From: Chrysochromulina tobinii
Taxonomy: Eukaryota; Haptophyta; Prymnesiales; Chrysochromulinaceae
NCBI GenBank assembly: GCA_001275005.1
Contig: JWZX01001429.1
Coordinates: 1-14,607, forward strand
Length of the DNA: 14,607 nt
Direction: 5' to 3'
In this document: positions 1-6,755 of the stretch, piece by piece
How the letters are laid out: each line of letters starts with the position of its first letter
How positions within the stretch are numbered: the first letter of the stretch is position 1
The notes under the pieces: model-generated
Seen by the model: only the letters and a program-made list of their open reading frames with translations
Databases searched by the model: none
Told to the model about the DNA's origin: nothing
Position numbers and translations under genes: made by a program

Positions 1-41
<41 letters not shown>
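1..41. repeat. poly-C homopolymer run at the window edge
   Basis: The first 41 bases are all C. No gene or signal overlaps the run. A homopolymer this long at the very edge may be a contig-end or sequencing artefact, or a true mononucleotide microsatellite. The downstream flank (GC-rich, with smaller G runs around 70-77) shows no telomere-type repeat. Confidence 0.9.
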
Positions 42-42
<1 letters not shown>

Positions 43-125
43 CAGTGAGGAGTTCCCCTCTCGAAGGGAGGGGGGGGCTTTAGGAGGGGTACCCTCTCGT
101 ACCCACCTCTCTCGTGCGCGCGCCG

Positions 126-2030
126 TCACTCGGGCATCAAAGTGACAAAGGCCGAGTCCCATGCCGGCACGCTGAGGGCGAGCTGTGTGGTGACACTCGG
201 CAGGATGTCCACACGCTCCCACACGTCACGCACCTTGTACGTCACACCCATCGTCAAATTCAATTTCGTTAGGTTGAGCATGTACTGGAGGGGCATGGGC
301 GAGTGGTTGATGAGCAGAGCCGCTGAGCCACCATGCGGGAGCCTCTTGGACCACAACTGCCCCGCCACCGGCGCGACGCCCACCGTCACCTTTTGGATTC
401 GCCCGATCGGCTCGCCCGTAACGGCTTCAACGGCTGCACGGGCTGGCGCCGTTGCGGGCGCTCCCTCCCAGCTTACCTTCACATTCCAGCCGGCGACCAG
501 ATTGTCGATGGGCAGCTGCAAGTTTCGCTCGTGGTCGGTCACCTCGAGGGTGAGCATGAGCGCCGCCTCGTTGGGCTGCGCGAGGCCCGTGGCCCTCACC
601 ACTATCGGCGGGCTGTACCCTGTGAACTGGTCGTACGAGTAGTTGCCTAGGGGCCCGCTCTTCCAGAGCTCGCGCACCTCCGCCTCAGTGGCCACGTCCG
701 TGAGGAGCAGACGCACCGTCGCCGGCTGCTTGGTCTGGCCTGCTTCGGGCGTGTACCCGGCCTCGTACCGGAATTGCATGCTGATGCTGTCGAGCTTATG
801 CCCGTTACCGATCAGCCCCGATCCGATGCTGATGCGGCTGATTGTACCCGGGTTGCCCGAGCGGATGGCAAGGCCACTCGTCGCGTTGTCACTGTGGGAG
901 TTCGTCAGGGTCGCGCCTCCCGAGAGCCCAAAATCTCCCGCCGAGCTCGAGGGCAGCTCCACACCTGACGGGTCGAATGGGACTGGAGGCATATGGAGGG
1001 TCTCGACGAGAAGACCTGGGTGGCCGTCCCACGCCTGGTTCACCGCGATCGCCTCGAGGTTCCCGATGATGTCGAGCACGGGCTCGAGCTTCGCGTCGGT
1101 CAGCTCCATCCCGAGGATCAAGGGCGACGACGTGATACACCAAGCGCCGAAGTGGGCGCGGTTCCACACGAAGAAGGCGCCGGGCGCAGGTTCGGCCACG
1201 CGGCCCACCTCGAGCATGTCGGGATACGCCCAGCAGCCCGGCCGCGAGAGCGGCACCTCGTAGTCCTGGAACTGGATCGTCGTCTGCAAGTTCTGGAACC
1301 ACGACTCACTGCCCGCGTTGATGTCGCCCGAAGTGCGGTATGAGTTGAAGGGACACCAGTCGAGCGTCGGGCACGAGGAGTCGTCGCTGTCGGTGCAGCG
1401 GCCCCAATGGCAGTTCTCGATGGTGAACGCCTTGCCCGTCTCCCTCATCAGCTCGGCGTACAGCGTCATGTTTCGCTGCGCGCCGCAGCCGTCGATCTTG
1501 ACATCGTCGAAGCCAAAGGCCGCGAGCGAGCGCACGTCGCCCTCGTAGTTGATCGTGTGCTCCGAGCGCTCGCCGCACTTGCAGCCGTTGAGATACCAGC
1601 CGGCCTTGAGCCCCTTGGCGTGGATCTCGTCCACCATCTTCTTCGTGTCGGGGAAGTCGGAGTCGATCGTCGGAGTGCCATCCGAGTCGTGCTGCGTACC
1701 GTTGACGCCAGCACCACAGCCCTCCCAACCCTCATCGACGCCGATATCGCAGTAGCCTATGCCGCAGAGGCTCACGTTGCCATAGATGCCCTTGACCGTC
1801 CGGTTCTTGGCCACGAGCGCATCCGCAGCGGCCAGCATCATCTCCTGCGTGATCCTGTTTCCAAAGGCATTCCACGAGCGCCACCCGAGCTGCGGCGTTC
1901 GCGACAAATTGTTCCAGCCCGCCGGAAAGTCCTTCGAGCGCTTGATCGGCGATGTGTGGAGGAGCGGCGGCGGCGGTGGCGGATGGCGCTGGGTCGAGGC
2001 GGTCGCGAAGGCGACGAGGGTCGCAATCAT
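126..2030 (-). CDS. secreted alpha-galactosidase, glycoside hydrolase family 27
   Basis: A 634-residue intronless ORF. The family removes terminal alpha-1,6- or alpha-1,3-linked galactose (or N-acetylgalactosamine) by a double-displacement retaining mechanism. The core starts at TPQLGWRSWNAFG (45-57). D99-E100 sits where GH27 enzymes bind galactose (human DDCW). The nucleophile is D180 in DVKIDGCG and the acid/base is D236 in RTSGDI; their spacing of 56 residues is close to the 61 of human GLA. PGCWAYPDMLEVG (264-276) aligns with human PGGWNDPDMLVIG, with Ala-Tyr in place of Asn-Asp. Residues ~360-525 are an extra beta-rich domain lying between the barrel and the usual C-terminal beta-sandwich (~545-634, QLWSKRLPHGGSAALLIN). 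The short hydrophobic N-terminus (2-12) followed by a polyproline linker suggests secretion, and ten N-glycosylation sequons (for example N41, N85, N187, N586) agree. The start is chosen because an in-frame TAA lies directly before the ATG. The family call is firm. Substrate, and lysosomal versus extracellular location, are open. Confidence 0.93.
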   Translation of the reverse strand: MIATLVAFATASTQRHPPPPPPLLHTSPIKRSKDFPAGWNNLSRTPQLGWRSWNAFGNRITQEMMLAAADALVAKNRTVKGIYGNVSLCGIGYCDIGVDEGWEGCGAGVNGTQHDSDGTPTIDSDFPDTKKMVDEIHAKGLKAGWYLNGCKCGERSEHTINYEGDVRSLAAFGFDDVKIDGCGAQRNMTLYAELMRETGKAFTIENCHWGRCTDSDDSSCPTLDWCPFNSYRTSGDINAGSESWFQNLQTTIQFQDYEVPLSRPGCWAYPDMLEVGRVAEPAPGAFFVWNRAHFGAWCITSSPLILGMELTDAKLEPVLDIIGNLEAIAVNQAWDGHPGLLVETLHMPPVPFDPSGVELPSSSAGDFGLSGGATLTNSHSDNATSGLAIRSGNPGTISRISIGSGLIGNGHKLDSISMQFRYEAGYTPEAGQTKQPATVRLLLTDVATEAEVRELWKSGPLGNYSYDQFTGYSPPIVVRATGLAQPNEAALMLTLEVTDHERNLQLPIDNLVAGWNVKVSWEGAPATAPARAAVEAVTGEPIGRIQKVTVGVAPVAGQLWSKRLPHGGSAALLINHSPMPLQYMLNLTKLNLTMGVTYKVRDVWERVDILPSVTTQLALSVPAWDSAFVTLMPE

Positions 2031-2938
2031 TTACGGGATACAAAACTGTTTGACCAATCCGCACGAATCCGGTTTAGTCAAGTCAAGTCAAAAGGTAACA
2101 GACGATACCTCCTCCACTCCATGGGCTCGCTAGAGGTACAGCAAGATCTCTTGGGTATCTGGCCATGTGTGTGAATTGGACAGAAGTGGTACTGTATCGG
2201 AATGCGTGCATACATGTTCTGTGGAGATCCTGGCCCTGGATCCTGGATCGTAGACGCCGCATTGAGACTATAACGTTCCGGTTCAAAAACACCGGGGGGA
2301 GCCGGACACACGAGAGACTCTTAAGGGACTCTAGAGAGACTCCGTTCCCAATTCCGTTCCGGTAGGTTGCGTGTCGGAGAGTGCACGAGGCTAGAAAAGT
2401 TGGTCTTTTGTCTCACCCCCTTGGTCTCACCGGACCGTACCTAACGAGGCGGGTAACCTTCGGGCGGCTTCGCGGCTAGAACTCCCCCTTGGCAGAGGGC
2501 GGTTCGTTGAACCCCCCCTAAGTGGATCCCCCACAAGTATAACGGCCAATATGGCCCGGGGTACATCAGCGAGATGACACCCGGTGACCACGGACCCCCC
2601 CCCTTCCCGACACATCGAACCTACATCGAACCCCCCTTTTCCGTAGGGGAAGTTCGGGAGATGGAACACCCATCACAGGGAGGATTTTCCGGTGCTTTTC
2701 AGTTTTCACGGGCGGCCCGCCCCCGGATCTGGGGGGGCGTCGCGCCGTAGGGCGATGATGTCGTGTCGTGGTGGTCCTCGTCGTGACCGGCCCCTGAAGG
2801 TTGCGAGCCTTTCCTTTGCCGAGATTGAACAACTTTTCTCGGAGTTCATTAGCCATCCGCTTTTGGAAAAGTCTTTTTAATTACCATTTACGCGCAGGCG
2901 AGCTTGACAGACCTCCACCTTCTCTTTTCTCAGACACG
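2031..2938. other. divergent intergenic region between the alpha-galactosidase and plastid-protein genes
   Basis: No supportable gene is present. The stretch separates two genes transcribed away from each other, so it should hold both promoters. Visible small structure: a 9-bp direct repeat GAGAGACTC at 2312-2320 and 2334-2342, and ACATCGAACC twice at 2612-2621 and 2623-2632. A T/A-rich stretch (CTTTTTAATTACC, about 2873-2885) lies roughly 60 bases before the plastid-protein ATG and could act as a TATA-like element. Short ORFs on either strand have no recognisable content. Confidence 0.6.
2904..2933 (+). promoter_or_regulatory. 3' splice-acceptor-like tract just upstream of the plastid-protein ATG
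   Basis: A TTGAC branch-point-like motif (2904-2908) is followed by a pyrimidine-rich tract (2912-2930) and CAG (2931-2933), five bases before the start codon. The two real introns of the gene have the same arrangement: TTGAC at 3048-3052 before the AG at 3074, and CTGAC at 3225-3229 before the AG at 3254. Branch A to AG distances are 26, 23 and 26 nt. It could end a 5'-UTR intron or accept a spliced leader, but no convincing upstream donor was found. Confidence 0.4.
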
Positions 2939-3548
2939 ATGCTCGCGCGCGTCCTTTGCATCGTCGCCTTCTTCGCCTTCTCGTGAGTCCCGCACAGCGA
3001 GCACCATCCATCATGCATCTGAGGCCTTCTGGTGTCACCGATCGTGATTGACCCGTTGGTTTCATCGTGCGCAGTGCCGAGGCTTTCGTGGCTCCCGCTT
3101 CGCCCGCGCTCTCCGTCTCGGTTGCTGCTCGAGGGCAGACGTCCATTGACATGATGGCTGCGCCCAAGAAGGTGCGTTACTACTCGCTCCGCTCTCCGAA
3201 GTTCCATGTGAGGATTGGTCTATGCTGACGATGTCGCCGCTTGCTCCGCTACAGCCGGTGAAGAAGGCGGCGCCAAAGGTCGTCGCTAAGAAGCCTGTCA
3301 AGAAGGTGGTCAAGAAGGCGGCGCCCAAGCCGGTTGCCAAGAAGGCGGCGCCCAAGCCGGTTGCCAAGAAGGTTGCGCCCAAGAAGGTTGCGCCCAAGAA
3401 GGTTGCGCCCAAGAAGGTTGCGCCCAAGAAGTCCGCCGTTAAGAGCGGTTTCCGGCCGGGCAAGCAGATGCCGGCGAGCCAGGCGGTCAACGAGCTCCTC
3501 GGTGGAATCTTCAACGCCTTCAACCTGCTGCGTAGCCTGCCCAAGTAG
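2939..3548 (+). CDS. plastid-targeted Lys/Ala/Pro-rich (histone H1-like) protein, three exons
   Basis: Spliced CDS: exons 2939-2982, 3075-3171 and 3255-3548, with introns bounded by GTGAGT...GCAG and GTGCGT...ACAG, giving 144 residues. Residues 1-18 form a signal peptide ([19 protein letters not shown]). F19 follows at the expected cleavage site in FVAP, the phenylalanine motif that marks bipartite plastid targeting in algae with complex red plastids. A Ser/Ala-rich, Arg-containing transit stretch follows to about residue 40. From residue 46 the chain is a basic array of AAPKPVAKK and VAPKK units, resembling histone H1 tails and bacterial H1-like proteins. It ends in a non-repetitive tail (about 112-144, [18 protein letters not shown]...) with an amphipathic helix-like segment. 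Import into the plastid is well supported by sequence. Binding of plastid DNA or RNA is inference from composition. No family is recognised for the tail. The gene is divergent from the alpha-galactosidase gene. Confidence 0.85.
3315..3430 (+). repeat. coding tandem repeats (27-bp x2 and 15-bp x4)
   Basis: Within exon 3 of the plastid-protein gene, a 27-bp unit occurs twice with no difference (3315-3341, 3342-3368). It encodes the nonapeptide [10 protein letters not shown] perfect 15-bp unit GGTTGCGCCCAAGAA then occurs four times (3371-3430) and encodes the VAPKK pentapeptide. Perfect identity at third codon positions points to recent expansion by slippage or unequal exchange. Confidence 0.95.
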
Positions 3549-4302
3549 ACGGAAAGTGTGGAGAGGAGCTCCCCACATGCGCGGAGAAGACACGGGCCTG
3601 TCCGCCTACTGGCTCGTCGCTGTCCTTTAGCGTGAGTGTCGTATGCCGCGGATGAGGAGCGGGGCGCAGAGTTAGGCGATGGGGTTAGGCTAATCCATGG
3701 GCTAATCCTGCGCGTATCAAGCGTATTAAAAAATATGGAAACAACACCTGCCCCAACGGTCAGCCCCAAAACGAAGCGGAGTCCGGGTGTCGTCTCCGCG
3801 GCAGCTCCACGCACTCTCAGTCTTTCACACCTCGGGAACCCGCACAGCACTCGCAAACCCCCCGGAAGGGATTGCGGATTCCGCGGACAGAGCTCAGATG
3901 AGGCGCGCGAGGACGGGGCCATCAAAGCGAGACTACAGTGATCTCACTGTCGGTCTCAGACTGTACTTATAGCATATAGGATAATACTCAAGCGTCTGAG
4001 ACTGAGACGTGAGAGGAGCGAGCGACGCTCACCGTCGGGCACGACGTTCGCCTCCGCAATTCTAAGGGAAAATGTTGCAAATTCATCACAGAAATTTGAG
4101 AATCTTTCGTCAAAACCATTTCAAAAGAAAGAGGGGAGAGGCGCGCGCGTCCCTTTCCCTTACGCGTGTCGCGGGTCACGCTCAGCGGCGCGGCCGGTAC
4201 GGCGCGAGTCGGGGGATCAGGTCCGGGGGGACGAGGGGGAGGTGAGCGCGGACGGAAATGTGGCGCCTTTCCTGCATCGGATGCGGGGAATCAGGCGCGA
4301 TG
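3549..4302. other. 3' flank and intergenic stretch downstream of the plastid-protein gene
   Basis: No gene is supported here. The first part should be the 3' UTR. Short repeats are visible: GTTAGGC at 3671-3677 and 3684-3690, GCTAATCC at 3689-3696 and 3701-3708, and an inverted pair GTCTCAGAC (3953-3961) / GTCTGAGAC (3994-4002) around an AT-rich spacer. The base composition is more AT-rich around 3960-4130 than in the genes. Confidence 0.55.
3725..3730 (+). terminator. possible ATTAAA polyadenylation signal
   Basis: ATTAAA, the commonest variant of AATAAA in animals and plants, lies about 177 nt after the stop codon of the plastid-protein gene, in the first AT-rich patch downstream. Many algae do not use this hexamer, so the call rests only on position and match. 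Confidence 0.25.
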
Positions 4303-4558
4303 TTTCGTCACGCTCGGGCGAAGGCGCCGAAGGCCCAGACGCCGGCGAACCTCGTGGACAAGGACCTGCTCTACGTGCTTGCCGAGAACGACCTGACGCA
4401 CTTCGCCCCGCTCCTGGCTTCGACAGGTCCTGCTCGGGACCGTCGAGGAGCTCGTAGGTGTCGGCTCGACAGCCGAGGCGCTGCAACGCGTCGCGGAGGC
4501 TGTGCGGGCGCTCGCGCCCCGCGAACAGCACGACGAAGCGCCGTTGCTTTCTGGGTGA
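4303..4558 (+). pseudogene. frameshifted coding remnant with a SAM-like helical segment
   Basis: One frame reads coherently as ...VDKDLLYVLAENDLTHFAPLLASTG up to about 4428. A +1 shift at about 4427 then continues as VLLGTVEELVGVGS and a helical stretch TAEALQRVAEAVRALAPR, to a TGA at 4556-4558. The pattern (a helix, a 'gv..tvedL' turn, a final helix) resembles a SAM domain, but the match is judged by eye. There is no convincing intact start. It lies just upstream of the retroelement tail in the same direction and may be part of the same element's first ORF. Alternatively it is the remnant of an unrelated host gene. Confidence 0.4.
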
Positions 4559-4805
4559 CTCCGCGCTCGCCGAGATGCTCGATAGGGCGACGGGCGGCCG
4601 AGGGGAGACTCGGTGCACGCCCACGGAATCGGGGCCGACGCAGGCCCTGGGGCTTAACGTCGGCTCGGACGACCCGCACGTGCTTCAGAAGCCTAAGTTC
4701 TACCTAAGTTCAGGCTCACGAACGACCACTCCTGGCCTCCGGCGCCACGAGGGGCGTTCGCGTCCGGCGTCGTCGGCGACGGTCGCGGCGCTCACTGTTG
4801 TCGAT

Positions 4806-5204
4806 CGAGACAAGTTCCTCGGCCTGCTAGGCCGGCTGAACTTCGCCGCCACCTTTTACCCGCGCGGGCGGCAGTGGCTCCACGCGCCGTGGCGGGCGGT
4901 GCGCGCCCAATACCGGACGGCCGCCGACCAGGTGGTCATCTCGAAGGCGGTGCGCGAGCGGCTCAGGCTGTGGGTCACGGAGCTCGGTCAGCCCGACCAC
5001 GAGGGCGTGCCGATCGGCGCGGCGGAGGCGTTCCCGGCCGCGGCCTCCCCCGAGGTCTCGGCGATCTACGCCGACGCGGCGCTCGAGTGCGCGGGCGCCG
5101 GCTTCTGCGCGTGGACGGTCGACGGGGACGAGCTCCTGTACGTACAGGGCGAGTGGTCGAGCGCCGAGCGCGAAAGCTACCTCATCTGCGACCTCGAGCT
5201 TGGT
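4806..5204 (+). pseudogene. retroelement fragment: reverse transcriptase tail plus truncated RNase H
   Basis: About 133 residues read open in one frame. FLGLLGRLNFAATFYPRGRQWL followed by PWRA is the connection segment that follows the RT palm in DIRS-like and Ty3-like polymerases. The helix KAVRERLRLWVTEL follows. IYADAALECAGAGFCAWTV then contains the first RNase H catalytic Asp (codon 5073-5075), and ICDLEL supplies a Glu (5196-5198) at the right spacing for the second catalytic acid. Homology stops at 5204, so the later RNase H acids are missing. No RT YxDD core is seen upstream; the 240 bases before 4806 read as low-information sequence. The fragment cannot encode an active polymerase. 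The assignment to retroelements is fairly secure; DIRS versus Ty3 type is not. Confidence 0.65.
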
Positions 5205-5228
5205 CGGGGCCCCGCGGGACGGAGTCGG

Positions 5229-5287
5229 CGTACCCACCACGCAGCACCCACCCGCCCACCCGTGTGCGTGCGTGGGTCTCGTACGAG
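5229..5287. repeat. imperfect inverted repeat at the broken end of RNase H
   Basis: ACCCACCACGCA (5232-5243) pairs with TGCGTGCGTGGGT (5265-5277), allowing one bulged base. The right arm is followed by a perfect 10-bp palindrome CTCGTACGAG (5278-5287). The structure begins 25 bases after RNase H homology ends, so it may mark a rearrangement junction. It could also be simple GC-rich self-complementarity. Confidence 0.35.
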
Positions 5288-6210
5288 GCCGACCTTGGGA
5301 GGTGTGTCATGTCGGATCCGGCGTCGGAGCCGTGCCACGAGCTACCAGGAGTGGGCGAAGGGGTACGTGGGTTAGCAGCGCGGGAGCGCCGCCGCCCACC
5401 CCTGGGACCCGTTCTGTTGTGTCAACCGTGTGGAGGTCATCCCCTCGTAGTGAGGAAGAGCTCAGTGAGCTACCCGAGTGTGTGTTGTGTGAACGCCTGG
5501 TACGGCGCGCGGAGCGCGGCGTGAAGAAGCGTGACAAGGCGAACCCGTTTTTTTCTAACGAAAAGCCTGGTGCGCACGCTGTGGAAAGACTTTCCGACGA
5601 AGGGGAAGGGGGGCAGTGGGTGTCGAAGTAACTTAGGCGATCGCTGTTTTTCCAGACGGTCGCACTTAGCTAACTCACGTTCACGCTCATGTAATTTGCC
5701 ATCCTCGGCACATCTCTCTCGGCAAGATGTACGATCAGCACCGGACCGGTCCCGTGGAAACAGCTTATTGACTTGAGCACCTTTTCGAGGTACAGATAGC
5801 AGCAGGAGCGGCCACGGAAGCGTCGGGGGGACGATCAGGAAGCCGTGGCAACTACCGCGCGCAAGACAATGGCGCAAGTGTGCAAGCCCTGATCTGGTCC
5901 CGTAATGCCGTAAACAAACCAGTGTCCTGTGTGGACCCGGTGAACAGAAGGGAACCATCAGAACGAGCTGTTCACACTCTCTCGTGTCTCGAAGCCAAGT
6001 GCTCGATGCTCCTTGATGAGCGGAAGATCAAGGCCGAGTGAAGCCCTGAACCCCGATTAAATGGTACATGTACAAGAACGGATCGTATCTATTAAATATT
6101 TGTAGGCGAGAAGCGGCGAGCTGAGCGCGCACTCTCGAGAGATCGGCGCGCTCCGGGCCCCATGGCGCTCCCGAGAACCCCGACCTAAGATGATGAGCCA
6201 TGAGCGTCTC

Positions 6211-6290
6211 GCTCTCGGACTAATGAGTCCGCTTCGCTTTGTCTTTTACAGCTCGAGAGCACGAACCGCTTCGGTCGGACGAGTCCTACA
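6211..6290. repeat. cluster of hairpins with related stems
   Basis: GCTCTCG (6211-6217) pairs with CGAGAGC (6254-6260). Inside it, GGAC TAATGA GTCC (6217-6230) can form a small hairpin. A second GGAC/GTCC pair (6277-6286) follows, preceded by ACCGCTTCGGT (6265-6275), itself a stem-loop. The same GGAC...GTCC element therefore occurs twice within 70 bases. There is no coding potential. Function is unknown. Confidence 0.4.
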
Positions 6291-6755
6291 AGTAACGAGT
6301 AAGTTACATAGTAACGTTATATGGTGATCCTACATGTACCCGTGACTGATACGTTAATACCGAAAAAGAGCCGTTCTAGGGGTTTCCCCCGGTTTAATTT
6401 CCCTAGAATCATTCTTTGGTAGGATAAACTGGCGCTCTTGCTTGTCCGCCTATCAATGATATCCCCTCGGGCGGCGGGTGGGGACAGTCCACCCTCCGCC
6501 TCAGGATGGAGTAACCTCCACCCCTCTTTCTCAACGGGCGTCAAAAAGCTAAAAGGGGCTGAGAGCGCCGTCAGCCATGGCCGTCAGCGCGCATAAGATT
6601 GATGCGCCATCGGAGGACCTGCGCTCTCAGTCGTCATCCTCATCACGCACCACATCACACCTCCAGGCGGCTCAAGCGAGAGACGATCACCCGCGGCACG
6701 GCGCGCCACGGGCTTGCCGCGGTAGGCCCTCGAGGCTAGCATGCCTTCAAGCAGC

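Larger units (their letters stand above)
5205..6755. other. gene-free stretch between the retroelement fossil and the large IQ gene
   Basis: No supportable gene is present. ORFs up to 143 codons occur (for example 5200-5631) but carry no recognisable domain and lie in a GC-rich stretch where long random ORFs are common. From about 5630 to 6560 the sequence becomes more AT-rich than the genes. It includes hairpins (5229-5287, 6211-6290) and a small GTAAC/GTTAC inverted repeat near 6292-6306. The part just below 6756 should hold the 3' UTR of the minus-strand IQ gene. No clear polyadenylation hexamer was identified. Confidence 0.6.

Noticed and set aside
1407-2174. 255-codon plus-strand ORF antisense to the alpha-galactosidase
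   Set aside because: The minus strand carries all GH27 motifs. The antisense frame is an open shadow typical of GC-rich coding DNA.
3062-3925. 287-codon minus-strand ORF with a GATFL pentapeptide array, antisense to the plastid-protein gene
   Set aside because: The array is the reverse reading of the 15-bp repeats. The plus strand has a signal peptide, two good introns and a sensible product.
5200-5631. 143-codon plus-strand ORF after the retroelement
   Set aside because: There is no recognisable motif, it overlaps the inverted repeat, and its composition changes along its length. It is not supported as a gene.
6217-6290. Hammerhead-ribozyme-like CTAATGAGTCC ... GGACGAGTCC
   Set aside because: The core needs CTGATGA and GAAA; both are changed here (CTAATGA, CGAG), and stems I and III cannot be drawn.
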